Assembly (NCBI GenBank): GCA_003022685.1
Contig: PXSV01000005.1
Coordinates: 1-27,585, forward strand
Origin: Halobacteriales archaeon SW_9_67_24
Lineage (GTDB): Archaea; Halobacteriota; Halobacteria; Halobacteriales; Halococcaceae
Direction: 5' to 3'
DNA: 27,585 nucleotides
Below are positions 1-7,823 of this stretch, in pieces (the first letter of the stretch is position 1; every line of letters begins with the position of its first letter). The notes beneath the pieces were generated by a model. The model saw only the letters and a list, made by a program, of their open reading frames with translations. It made no database searches and was not told the origin of the DNA. The position numbers and the translations under genes are program-made.

Positions 1-1
1 C

Positions 2-721
2 GAGCGCGGCGGCGTCGACCTCATCATCATCTACAACTCCGGGCGCTACCGGATGAACGGCCGGGGGTCGCTCGCGGGCCTGCTACCCTACGGCGACGCA
101 AACGAGATCGTCGTCGAGATGGCCCGGGAGGTCATCCCCATCGTGGAGCACACACCAGTGCTCGCCGGCGTCAACGGCACCGATCCGTTCCGCGAGATGG
201 ACACCTTCCTCGATCGACTCGCCGGGATGGGGTTTTCGGGCGTTCAGAACTTCCCGACTGTCGGCCTCATCGACGGGACCTTCCGCCAGCACCTGGAGGA
301 GACGGGGATGGGCTATGCGAAGGAAGTGGAGATGATCGAGACGGCCGCCGAGAAGGACATGCTGACGTGTCCATACGTGTTCGACGAGGACCAGGCCCGC
401 GCGATGACCGAGGTGGGCGCGGACATCGTGGTCGCACACATGGGCCTCACCACGTCGGGCGACATCGGCGCGGAGACCGCCCTCGATCTCGACGGGGCGG
501 CAGAGCGCGTGCAGGACATCCACGACGCCGCGACCGGGGTCGACGACGAGGTCATGGTGATCTGTCATGGCGGGCCGATCGCGTGGCCCGATGACGCGAG
601 GTACGTCCTCGACAACACCGAGGGCGTGGTGGGATTCTTCGGTGCATCGAGCATCGAACGACTGCCGACCGAGGAAGCGATCGAACAGCAGACCCGCGAG
701 TTCACGGGGATCACGCTATGA
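2..721 (+). CDS. Tm-1-like TIM-barrel protein (PF09370, 'phosphoenolpyruvate hydrolase-like'), 5' partial
   Basis: The frame is open from the left edge, so the N-terminus lies outside the window. An internal ATG at 53 is not the start, because the residues before it (LIIIYNSGRYRMNGRGS) belong to the conserved family core. Segments seen are GRGSLAGLLPYGDAN, a TPVLAGVNGTDPFR-type strand/loop, and later IVVAHMGLTTSGDIG and VMVICHGGPIA, the glycine/histidine-rich loops typical of this TIM barrel. In plants and fungi the same domain is fused behind a UPF0261 domain in Tm-1-like proteins; in prokaryotes the two are often adjacent genes, so a UPF0261 gene just upstream is expected (inference). The biochemical role is not settled; cleavage or hydrolysis of a small metabolite is likely. 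The stop overlaps the next ATG (ATGA), so it is translationally coupled to the cupin gene. Confidence 0.85.
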   Translation, partial: ERGGVDLIIIYNSGRYRMNGRGSLAGLLPYGDANEIVVEMAREVIPIVEHTPVLAGVNGTDPFREMDTFLDRLAGMGFSGVQNFPTVGLIDGTFRQHLEETGMGYAKEVEMIETAAEKDMLTCPYVFDEDQARAMTEVGADIVVAHMGLTTSGDIGAETALDLDGAAERVQDIHDAATGVDDEVMVICHGGPIAWPDDARYVLDNTEGVVGFFGASSIERLPTEEAIEQQTREFTGITL

Positions 722-1119
722 GCGAACACCACATCGAGCCGGACGAGGTAGAGACACTCGAATTCGACTGGGGCACGTTGAAGTGGCCCTGCACGCCCGA
801 CGAAACCGACAGCGAGGCGTTCAGCATGGGCGTCGTCCAGCTGAACCCGGGCAAGGGCCACGAGCGCCACGACCACCCCGACAGCGAGGAGGTCCTCTAC
901 GTCGTGAGCGGCGAGGGGACCCAGACCGTCGGTGACGAGGAGTTCGCCATCACCCCCGACGACACGGTGTACATCCCGGCGGGCGTCGAACACAGCACGG
1001 AGAACACTGGCTGGGAACAGCTCCGACTCGTCGCCGTCTACGGCCCACCGGGTCCCGAGGACGTGCTCCGGAACGCGCCCGACAGCACGACCCTGCCGCC
1101 TGGCGAGCTCCCCGACTGA
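718..1119 (+). CDS. Small cupin-domain protein
   Basis: This 133-aa protein is a single conserved β-barrel cupin. Motif 1 is the stretch GKGHERHDHPDSEEVLYVVS (H-x-H and E metal ligands, then G-E-G), and motif 2 is YIPAGVEHSTENTG (P-x-G-x-x-H). All expected metal-binding histidines and the glutamate are present, so it probably binds a divalent metal. The start ATG overlaps the TGA of the preceding TIM-barrel gene, so the two are made from one transcript. Cupins of this size next to sugar epimerases and TIM-barrel enzymes are often sugar isomerases, lyases or small-molecule binding accessory proteins; which applies here cannot be told. No signal peptide or membrane segment is seen, so it is cytoplasmic. 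Confidence 0.85.
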   Translation: MSEHHIEPDEVETLEFDWGTLKWPCTPDETDSEAFSMGVVQLNPGKGHERHDHPDSEEVLYVVSGEGTQTVGDEEFAITPDDTVYIPAGVEHSTENTGWEQLRLVAVYGPPGPEDVLRNAPDSTTLPPGELPD

Positions 1120-1284
1120 CACCCGAGGTGCAGTATCGGGCAGAAATTCGGCGACATCGGCACGCACCGATTGGATCTCCGTCTACAGGTACCTCGATGG
1201 GTCCCATCCGAGTTTTTCTGAACGCGCCGTTCGGACGAGAGGGATCGCCACCCCAACGGCGTGACCGATCCCCGACCCAGCACA

Positions 1285-1293
1285 CTTATGTTA
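1285..1293 (+). promoter_or_regulatory. TATA-like element for the epimerase gene
   Basis: CTTATGTTA lies about 30 nt before the ATG at 1319 in a G/C-rich background. The spacing fits a leaderless or near-leaderless archaeal transcript, so this gene can be transcribed independently of the upstream TIM-barrel/cupin pair. A short tandem CACTCAC-like repeat (about 1298-1310) lies between the element and the start. Confidence 0.5.
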
Positions 1294-1318
1294 GTGACAC
1301 TCACACTCACGAACGGCC

Positions 1319-2278
1319 ATGAAAGTGGGCGTACTCACCGTCCCGCTGGGCGACCAGCCGCTCGGCGAGGCGATCGATTACCTCGACAGCATCGGTGCGG
1401 ACGCCATCGAACTCGCGTGTGGCGGGTTCGTCGGCGACGAGCACCTCCCACGTGGGAAGTACCTCGACGACGAGGACGCACAGGCGCGGCTCCGCGATCA
1501 AGTGACCGAGCACGACCTGGAAGTGAGCGCCCTCGCGACACACAACAACCCGCTCCACCCCGACGACGATCACGCGGAGACGGCCGACACCGAACTCCGT
1601 GAGGCGATCCGGCTCGCGGCCCAGCTCGACGTGGACACCGTCACCACCTTCTCGGGGCTGCCCGGTGGTGGGCCGAACGACGAAGTGCCGAACTGGATCA
1701 CCGCGCCGTGGCCGACCGAGCACGAGGAGGCTCACGACTACCAGTGGGAGGTCGCGGAGGAGTACTGGAGCGACCTCGCCGGGTTCGCCGACGACCACGG
1801 CGTGAACGTCGCCATCGAGATGCACCCCAACATGCTGGTGTACGAGCCGACGGGAATGGAGCGGCTGCGCGAGGCCACGAACGACCGGATCGGGGCGAAC
1901 TTCGATCCCTCACACCTTTACTGGCAGGGCATCGACGTCACGACGGCGATCCGGCATCTCGGTGATGCGATCCACCACGCCCACGCCAAGGACACCAGGA
2001 TCTACGAGGCGAACGCGAGGGTCAAGGGGCTGCTCGACACGAGCCCCTACACCGACGAGGCCGATCGGTCGTGGCTGTTTCGGTCGATCGGGTACGGCCA
2101 CGGCGAAGCCCACTGGAAGGACGTCGTCTCCACTCTCCGGATGGTGGGCTACGACGGCGTTCTGAGCATCGAACACGAGGACTCGCTGACCAGCGGCCGC
2201 GAGGGCCTGGAGAAGGCGATCGACATGCTCGACCGGGCAGTGTTCGAGACCGAGCCGGGTGAGGCGTACTGGGCCTGA
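1319..2278 (+). CDS. Sugar phosphate isomerase/epimerase (xylose isomerase-like TIM barrel)
   Basis: This 319-aa protein has the AP_endonuc_2/xylose-isomerase-like fold. Candidate metal and acid/base residues sit at the expected strand ends: E167 (VAIEMHP), D196 and H199 (NFDPSH), H222 (HAHAKD) and E285 (SIEHED). The RSWLFRSIGYGHGEAHWK segment before the last strands is shared with many bacterial and haloarchaeal 'sugar phosphate isomerase/epimerase' proteins of inositol and unusual-sugar pathways. It probably interconverts a ketose or keto-polyol in the cytoplasm. It lies 199 nt after the cupin gene with its own TATA-like element, and converges on the ABC permease. The exact substrate is not inferable. 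The start is supported by the MKVGVLT first strand and the promoter spacing. Confidence 0.88.
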   Translation: MKVGVLTVPLGDQPLGEAIDYLDSIGADAIELACGGFVGDEHLPRGKYLDDEDAQARLRDQVTEHDLEVSALATHNNPLHPDDDHAETADTELREAIRLAAQLDVDTVTTFSGLPGGGPNDEVPNWITAPWPTEHEEAHDYQWEVAEEYWSDLAGFADDHGVNVAIEMHPNMLVYEPTGMERLREATNDRIGANFDPSHLYWQGIDVTTAIRHLGDAIHHAHAKDTRIYEANARVKGLLDTSPYTDEADRSWLFRSIGYGHGEAHWKDVVSTLRMVGYDGVLSIEHEDSLTSGREGLEKAIDMLDRAVFETEPGEAYWA

Positions 2279-2446
2279 CGACGGTGCTCGGTGTCGGCGT
2301 CCGCGGCTGTCGGTTCACGGGAACGGCCCGTTCGAACGCGTTCGCGCGGCCGTCGATTTCCTCCCCGACTCCGAACGGTGCCTCGTCGTTCGGAGAGGGA
2401 TCGCCGACCGTCCCACTGTCCTCGGTCGAGGTGGACCGGAGTCCGG

Positions 2447-4210
2447 TCAGACCAGATTACTCCCGAAGTACAGCGAGACGACGAGCCACGCGACGAACGT
2501 GGCCGCGACCGTCAGCACGGCGTCGCGACGGGAGAGGTGCTGGGAGTTCACGAGCCCCTGTACCAGCATCCACCCGACGACGAGGAGGACGACGGCGAGC
2601 GCGCCAAAGACGAGGACCGTGATGAACCCGAAGCCGAGCAACAACAGCGGCACGGCGAGGAGCGGTAGCGGGGCCAGCCCGTAGCTGACGACGACGATGG
2701 TGTCGTCGAGAGTGCCGAGTCGGCCGACCCGCGAGCCGGCGACCCGGATCGCCACGAGCGCGAGAACGCCGAACAGGAGCACGACGAGATACAGCTGGAG
2801 GAGCAGCATGACGACGCCCTCGATGTTGGCCTCGGCGATGTAGATCGAAAAGCGGTCGGTGAACGTCGTTCCGAGTTCCTGAAACGAGGGGTTGTCGAGG
2901 AACTCGCCAACGGCCCCGACGATCGCCGGCAGGAACATCCCGATCGCGACGATCGCCGTCGTGACCAGCACGGAGACGAAGAGGAAGGCGAGTGCCTGGT
3001 CCGCGCTCTTGTCGCTCGCCCGCTCGGCGAAGAACGCGCGCGGGCCACGGAGGATCCCCCCGAGCGGCTCCGTGTACCACTCCGCGAGGAGATCCCGGCT
3101 AAACCCGGTGAAGACGGTGTCGAGTCCGATGGCGACGATGATGAACAGCCCGGTGATGAGCCGCGAGAATCGCGGGCCGAACCCGCCGAGCGTGAGGACG
3201 TTCTGTGCGAGGCCGAGCACGAGCGCGCCCATCAGGACGCCGGTCATCGAGCCGTCGCCGCCGGTGAGCCTCGTGCCGCCGAGAACGACGGCCGCGATGA
3301 CGATCAGCGCCTGGCCGTCGCCCGTCCCCGGCGAGACGCTCCCGATGTACGCGAGCTGGGAGAGCCCGGCGAAGGCGGTGACGGCGGCGACGATGGCGAA
3401 GCACGCGATCTTGACCCGGTCGGGATCGACGCCGGTCGTCTCCACCGAGGTGATGTTGTCGCCCGTCGCGCGGACGTGCTGGCCGAACGTCGTCCGAAAG
3501 AGGATATGATGGAAGATCACGAGGAAGACGAACACCCACACGATCTGGGCCGGAAAGGACTGGAACACCTGCGTCCCCTCGTGGACGCCCGGAATACTGT
3601 ACCGTATCGCGGGGATCGAAAACAGCGTGGTGTCGGTGAAGGGGATCACGACCGGGAGCGGCAGGCTGTAAGTGCCGCCCATCGCCTTGAGCAGCGGCCC
3701 GACCTCCGCCGAGGAGACAGTGACCGCCTGGCCGCCGAGCAGGAGGAAGTGAGCGCCCCGCAGCAGCGTCAGCGTGCCGATCGTGACGATGAGCGAGGGC
3801 AGCCCGAACTTCGTGACGAGAAAGCCCTGGCTGACTCCGTACAGGATCGCCAGCGTGAGCGTAAGGACGATGGTGAACACCGGGCTGGAGCCCCCGGAGA
3901 TCCGCACCGCACCGAGACCCGCCGTGATCCCGACGAGCGAGCCGACCGAGAGGTCGAACTCCCCCGCGATCATCAGCAGCGACATACCGTAGCCGATCAT
4001 GGCGACGACGGCCGCCCCGCGAAGAACGCGGACGAGGTTGTTGAGCGTCAGGAAGTTCTCCGCGTTCACCACGATCCCCAGTATCAACATCGCGACGAGC
4101 GCGACGAACACGCTCGATTCGCGGCGCTCGAGTATCGAGGCCGTCGCCTCGCTGATGCGGCGAGCGGTCGAAGCCGACTCGGTTGACAACGTGTAACACC
4201 CATCCGTCAC
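2447..4210 (-). CDS. ABC transporter permease, RbsC/BPD_transp_2 type, with long C-terminal membrane extension
   Basis: The first about 370 residues match RbsC-like permeases of carbohydrate importers: many hydrophobic helices, the GEFDLSVGSLVGITAGLGA segment after TM2-3, and the cytoplasmic coupling region with GDNITSVETTGVDPDRVK. Family members are normally about 320-350 aa. This one is near 590 aa and carries another 5-6 predicted membrane helices after about residue 395 (FLFVSVLVTTAIVAIGMFLP and later), ending in GSNLV. The start is uncertain: the frame is open to a TTG at 4228, and GTG codons at 4213 and 4210 and a TTG at 4189 are possible; 4210 is chosen from the A/T-rich element at 4228-4236. 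It lies 120 nt downstream of the ATPase gene on the same strand and should form the membrane channel of the same importer. Confidence 0.85.
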   Translation of the reverse strand: MTDGCYTLSTESASTARRISEATASILERRESSVFVALVAMLILGIVVNAENFLTLNNLVRVLRGAAVVAMIGYGMSLLMIAGEFDLSVGSLVGITAGLGAVRISGGSSPVFTIVLTLTLAILYGVSQGFLVTKFGLPSLIVTIGTLTLLRGAHFLLLGGQAVTVSSAEVGPLLKAMGGTYSLPLPVVIPFTDTTLFSIPAIRYSIPGVHEGTQVFQSFPAQIVWVFVFLVIFHHILFRTTFGQHVRATGDNITSVETTGVDPDRVKIACFAIVAAVTAFAGLSQLAYIGSVSPGTGDGQALIVIAAVVLGGTRLTGGDGSMTGVLMGALVLGLAQNVLTLGGFGPRFSRLITGLFIIVAIGLDTVFTGFSRDLLAEWYTEPLGGILRGPRAFFAERASDKSADQALAFLFVSVLVTTAIVAIGMFLPAIVGAVGEFLDNPSFQELGTTFTDRFSIYIAEANIEGVVMLLLQLYLVVLLFGVLALVAIRVAGSRVGRLGTLDDTIVVVSYGLAPLPLLAVPLLLLGFGFITVLVFGALAVVLLVVGWMLVQGLVNSQHLSRRDAVLTVAATFVAWLVVSLYFGSNLV

Positions 4211-4227
4211 CACTCGAAGGAGACACA

Positions 4228-4236
4228 AGTATTTTT
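4228..4236 (-). promoter_or_regulatory. TATA-like element before the permease gene
   Basis: On the minus strand the run AAAAATACT lies about 20-27 nt before the preferred GTG start. It suggests an internal promoter, so that permease output could differ from that of the upstream binding-protein and ATPase genes. Moderate support only. Confidence 0.4.
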
Positions 4237-4330
4237 GCCTCCGGTCGATGGGTTCACCGCCGCCAGACGGGACTACCGACCCGTGCGCAGTACGGCGATG
4301 AACGGGGGGTTGGGATCGTCGATCGGTGAG

Positions 4331-5188
4331 TCAGATCTCGCGTTCCTTGTGCATCCGCGAGACGACGTCCATCCGATCGATGTCGCCGGACACGTCGAGC
4401 GTGTCGATCAGCTCGCCGTCGCGCATGACGGCGATCCGATCGGCGACGTCGACGAGCACGTCGATCTTATGCGAGATGAGGACGACGGCCTTGTCCTCGG
4501 TCGGGATCTGTTTCACGAGTTCGATGATCTTGTCGGTCCCGGTAGTCGAGACCTCCGAGGTCGGCTCGTCGAGGACGACGATCGGGGGGTCCCGGATCAG
4601 TGCCCGGGCGACGGCGACCGCCTGCTTCTGCCCGCCGGAGAGCTCCTCGATGGGTGATCGCGGATCGAAGTCGAACCCGATCTCGTTGAGTATCCGCGAG
4701 CTCTCCTCGACCATGCGTTCCTTGTCGACGTTGCGGAGCAGCGTGCCCCTGAGCCCCTTCTGCCGGGGTTCGAACCCGAGGAAAATGTTGCTCGCGGCGT
4801 CGTTCGTCGGCGTCAGATGTTGTTCCTGATAGACCGTCGCGACGCCGGCCTCCTCGGCGTCCCGTGAGGAAGTGAAGTGGCGTTCCCTGAACACCCCGTT
4901 CTCGCGAACGAGGATCGTGCCGGCGGTCGGCCGGAGCACCCCCGAGAGCATCTTCACGTACGTCGACTTCCCGGCCCCATTGTCGCCCGCGATGGCGAGG
5001 ATCTCGCCGCGCCGGACGTCGAGACTGACGTCCTTGACGGCCTCGATCGCACCGAAGTGCTTGGTGAGCCCGCGCGTTTTGAGGACCGTTCGGCTCTCGG
5101 CGTCCTCGGCGTCTTCGACTTCGTCGGCAGCGCTCGTGTTGTCTGGAGCCGGGCCCTCTGAAGGAACCTCGGACTCGGTATCGCTCAT
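4331..5188 (-). CDS. ABC transporter ATP-binding protein, carbohydrate-uptake (RbsA-like, single domain)
   Basis: This 285-aa protein has one complete nucleotide-binding domain after an acidic 33-residue N-terminal tail. Visible motifs are Walker A GDNGAGKST (68-76), Q-loop Q121, signature LSGGQKQ (183-189), Walker B IVVLDEPT (203-210) and H-loop H240. Classical RbsA-type ATPases are fusions of two such domains (about 500 aa); this one has a single domain, so it probably works as a homodimer. After DEPT the usual SALD-like D-loop is replaced by SEVSTTG, resembling the degenerate D-loops of the sugar-importer (CUT2) class. The gene starts 3 nt after the stop of the substrate-binding protein, so the two are co-transcribed. 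It powers import through the permease at 2447-4210. Confidence 0.92.
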   Translation of the reverse strand: MSDTESEVPSEGPAPDNTSAADEVEDAEDAESRTVLKTRGLTKHFGAIEAVKDVSLDVRRGEILAIAGDNGAGKSTYVKMLSGVLRPTAGTILVRENGVFRERHFTSSRDAEEAGVATVYQEQHLTPTNDAASNIFLGFEPRQKGLRGTLLRNVDKERMVEESSRILNEIGFDFDPRSPIEELSGGQKQAVAVARALIRDPPIVVLDEPTSEVSTTGTDKIIELVKQIPTEDKAVVLISHKIDVLVDVADRIAVMRDGELIDTLDVSGDIDRMDVVSRMHKEREI

Positions 5189-5191
5189 GTC

Positions 5192-6529
5192 TCAGAGGTT
5201 CTGTTCCTGCCAGTCGCGGAGGTCGCTCCACACGTTCCGCTGGAGCGCGTACTCGACGTTGTCCTCGTCGATGATCGTGACGCCGAACTCGAGGTGTTTC
5301 ATCTCGATCCCGCGCTCCATGTACATCCACGCGAGCGGGACGTTCAGGAACCCTTGGCCGTAGGGATCCTGTCCCATCGTGAAGTCGATGCTGCCGTCCC
5401 GGATGCTCGTCAGCACGGCCTCGGTGAGGTCGAACCCGCCGATGACGAGGTCGCGGCTGACGTTACCGCTCTCGACGGCCTGGGACGCGCCGACGGCCGT
5501 CCAGAAGCCGGCTCCGAGAACGACGTTGATGTCTTCGTTGGTCGACAGCCGGCTCTCGACCCGGCTCTGGGCCTCCGCGAACTCGGTGGTGACGTCGAGG
5601 GTCTCCTCGATCATCGTCACGTCGTCTTTCGTGCTCAGGAACTCCCGTGCGCCGGGGTCGACCCGCCTGGTGACGGCCGGATTGCCCGGAAGCCCGTTGC
5701 CGAACATGACGGTGTACTGGTCGGCGTCGAGCTGGCTCTGCATCCGCTCGTACGCCTCGGCCGCCATCGCGACCCCACCCCGGGTATCCCGGATCCCGAC
5801 GTGGGGAATGATCATCTCCGAGTCCTTGTACGTGAAGTTCTCCCGCATGATGTCGTTGTTCCAGTCCTCCTCCGCTGGCGTCGAGTGGCCGTTGATGACC
5901 GCGAGATCGTCGTCGAGGGCGCGCTGGATCGGATCGATGTACGCCTGGCCGTCGAGGATGGTGGTCACCAGCACGTCCTGCCCACCTTGAAGCTGGTCGA
6001 TCGTTGTGTTGATGATCTCGATCTGCTGGCTCTGGCTTTGGGTCCCGCCCGAAGGGCCGTTGACGCCGCCGTTCCAATCGAACTGGTTGAGCGCGTCGTT
6101 GAACCCGGCGATCAACGGCGTGAAAAACGGGTTCGCTACGTTCTGGATGATGAACTCCGCCCGTCGCTGTACGCCGGTGTCCGGGTTCGAGTTGTCGATC
6201 GGTGCCGACGGCGGCGGGACCATCGGAATGCGCGAGAACTCGAAGTCCTGCAACGGCTGTCCACCCGTGTTCCCGCCGCCGGCGTTCCCGTTACCGGAGC
6301 TCTCGTTGCCGGAACTTCCGTTCTCGGAACTCCCGTTGCTGGCGGTTCCGTTCTGGTCGGTGGCGCTCCCCTCGGTTCCGTTTCCGCCGTCCTGGAGCAC
6401 CGACGAACAGCCGGCCAGCGCGCCCGCCGCCCCGAGCGCGCTCAACTGTTTGAGTAGCTCCCGCCGTGGTATTCCCAACTCGATCGAAAATGCATCCTTC
6501 TCCCTGATCTTCTCCCGGTCGAACGCCAT
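5192..6529 (-). CDS. Sugar ABC transporter substrate-binding lipoprotein (Peripla_BP_4-like, Tat-exported)
   Basis: This 445-aa protein has a Tat-type signal: PRRELLKQ (21-28), a hydrophobic stretch, then lipobox LAGC with Cys41. An Asn/Gly/Ser-rich low-complexity linker (about 48-93) tethers the mature domain outside the cell membrane. The mature part has the layout of LacI-like periplasmic binding proteins: FIIQNVANPFFTPLIAGFND at the first strand/helix, a QIEIINTTIDQLQGGQD region, and late IGGFDLTEAVLTSIRDGSID. It would bind the transported sugar or related solute and deliver it to the permease. It is first in the importer gene order (binding protein, ATPase, permease) and is transcribed divergently from the 3-epimerase at 6688. 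The start ATG lies about 25-31 nt after a TATA-like element, implying a leaderless mRNA. Confidence 0.92.
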   Translation of the reverse strand: MAFDREKIREKDAFSIELGIPRRELLKQLSALGAAGALAGCSSVLQDGGNGTEGSATDQNGTASNGSSENGSSGNESSGNGNAGGGNTGGQPLQDFEFSRIPMVPPPSAPIDNSNPDTGVQRRAEFIIQNVANPFFTPLIAGFNDALNQFDWNGGVNGPSGGTQSQSQQIEIINTTIDQLQGGQDVLVTTILDGQAYIDPIQRALDDDLAVINGHSTPAEEDWNNDIMRENFTYKDSEMIIPHVGIRDTRGGVAMAAEAYERMQSQLDADQYTVMFGNGLPGNPAVTRRVDPGAREFLSTKDDVTMIEETLDVTTEFAEAQSRVESRLSTNEDINVVLGAGFWTAVGASQAVESGNVSRDLVIGGFDLTEAVLTSIRDGSIDFTMGQDPYGQGFLNVPLAWMYMERGIEMKHLEFGVTIIDEDNVEYALQRNVWSDLRDWQEQNL

Positions 6530-6553
6530 ACGTTACCCCGTGTCTTTCACCCA

Positions 6554-6560
6554 CATAATT
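6554..6560 (-). promoter_or_regulatory. TATA-like element of the ABC importer operon
   Basis: AATTATG on the minus strand, centred about 28 nt before the ATG at 6529. A CTGTCACACATAC stretch lies just upstream (about 6568-6580). With 6655-6660 it forms a divergent promoter region of roughly 160 nt between importer and epimerase, a natural place for IclR control (inference). Confidence 0.55.
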
Positions 6561-6654
6561 GTTTCCCTGTCACACATACCCACGAGACGACGATCGATGT
6601 GGATCGTAGCGTCTCCGGCAACCTCCCGAACGACTGTTCCCCTCACCACGAACG

Positions 6655-6660
6655 TTTATA
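6655..6660 (+). promoter_or_regulatory. TATA box of the 3-epimerase gene
   Basis: TTTATA about 28-33 nt before the ATG at 6688. It decides the start: an in-frame GTG at 6661 would sit directly on the TATA box and lie upstream of the transcription start, so 6688 is preferred. Confidence 0.6.
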
Positions 6661-6687
6661 GTGATCGTTATTGAACCACATAGCGTC

Positions 6688-7536
6688 ATGCAACTCGGTG
6701 TCAACCTGTGGGTATGGGGCGCGCCCATGACGGACGAGCGCGTCGATCGACTGCTCCCTCGCGCTGCCGAGATGGGGTTCGACATCGTCGAGTTCCCGAT
6801 CGAGGAGCGCGACGGGTTCGACTACGATCGGGTCGGGAGGGCGCTCGCCGACCACGGCCTGGCGGGGAGCGTCGTGGTGGCGATGAACGAGGAGCGCGAT
6901 CTGCTCCACGACGACGAGGCGGTCCGCGAGAACGGCCGGGAGTACGTCCGCCACTGCGTCGACGCGGCCGCGACGCTCGGGGCGGACCGCGTCGTGGGGC
7001 CGCTCTACTCGGCGGTCGGGCGGACGTGGCGGATGAGCGACGCGGAGCGGGCGGCTGCCGTCGAGGACGTCATCACCCAACTCCGCGATCTCTCGGCGTA
7101 CGCGGCCGATCACGGGGTCACGCTGTGTGTCGAGCCGCTGAACCGGTTCGAGACCAGTGTCCTCAACACCGTCGAGCAGTCGGTCGAGGTGATCGATCGC
7201 GTCGATCAGCCGAACTGTGAGCTCCTGCTCGACACGTTCCACATGAACATCGAGGAACCGTCGCTGCCGGCCGCGATCGAGGCCGCCGGCGACCGGATCG
7301 GGCACTTCCATGCCTGTAGCAACGATCGGGGGCCGCCGGGGCACGGCCACATCGAGTGGCCGGCGGTCGACGCCGCGCTGACCGACGCCGGATACGACGA
7401 CCAGGTCGTCATCGAGTCGTTCACCCCCGAGGTCGAGTCGATCGCGCGTGCGGCCGCTATTTGGCGGCCGCTGGCCGAGAGCCAGAACGCCCTCGCACGC
7501 GAGGGCCTAACGTTTCTTCGGGACCGTTTCGACTGA
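6688..7536 (+). CDS. D-tagatose/D-psicose 3-epimerase family protein
   Basis: This 282-aa TIM-barrel protein carries a full ketose 3-epimerase active site: E149 (CVEPLN), D182 and H185 (LLLDTFHMN), H208 (HFHACSNDR), R214 and E243 (VVIESF). The spacing is identical to that recalled for the Pseudomonas D-tagatose 3-epimerase (E152, D185, H188, H211, R217, E246), shifted by three throughout. E149, D182, H208 and E243 should bind the divalent metal, with the two glutamates acting as the acid/base pair. The reaction is C-3 epimerisation of a ketose or a related keto compound; the substrate cannot be read from sequence. It is divergent from the importer and followed at 7824 by an IclR regulator. 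This is a second, distinct epimerase beside the one at 1319-2278. Confidence 0.9.
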   Translation: MQLGVNLWVWGAPMTDERVDRLLPRAAEMGFDIVEFPIEERDGFDYDRVGRALADHGLAGSVVVAMNEERDLLHDDEAVRENGREYVRHCVDAAATLGADRVVGPLYSAVGRTWRMSDAERAAAVEDVITQLRDLSAYAADHGVTLCVEPLNRFETSVLNTVEQSVEVIDRVDQPNCELLLDTFHMNIEEPSLPAAIEAAGDRIGHFHACSNDRGPPGHGHIEWPAVDAALTDAGYDDQVVIESFTPEVESIARAAAIWRPLAESQNALAREGLTFLRDRFD

Positions 7537-7793
7537 GGTGAACGAGGGCAGAACGGTCGATCGATTGCGATAGCTCGGCAGTTCCCCCCGATCAACGACG
7601 TGACGTGTGGCGAGCCCGAGCATACGGTGGCGTTCTGCCATAGAGAACGAACCATCTCCTTCTCTAACATCAGAAACCACGCTTCTCGATCCTTCCAGTG
7701 TATTCGACCAAGGCAGAGAACTCATGCGGCCGTTGCTATCGGACTCTTCCATCGTGACTCGCTCGCCACCGCATTTCCTATTTCAGAACAAGA

Positions 7794-7799
7794 TTTTAG
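7794..7799 (+). promoter_or_regulatory. TATA-like element of the IclR gene
   Basis: TTTTAG inside a GATTTTAGT stretch, about 25-30 nt before the ATG at 7824. The 287-nt gap before the IclR gene otherwise shows no supported gene; the small reading frames in it lack family features. Confidence 0.5.
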
Positions 7800-7823
7800 T
7801 GTGCCGGATGGTAACAGCCACGT

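Noticed and set aside
6661..6687. GTG start for the 3-epimerase
   Set aside because: It directly abuts the TATA box and would lie before the expected transcription start; family N-terminus begins at 6688.
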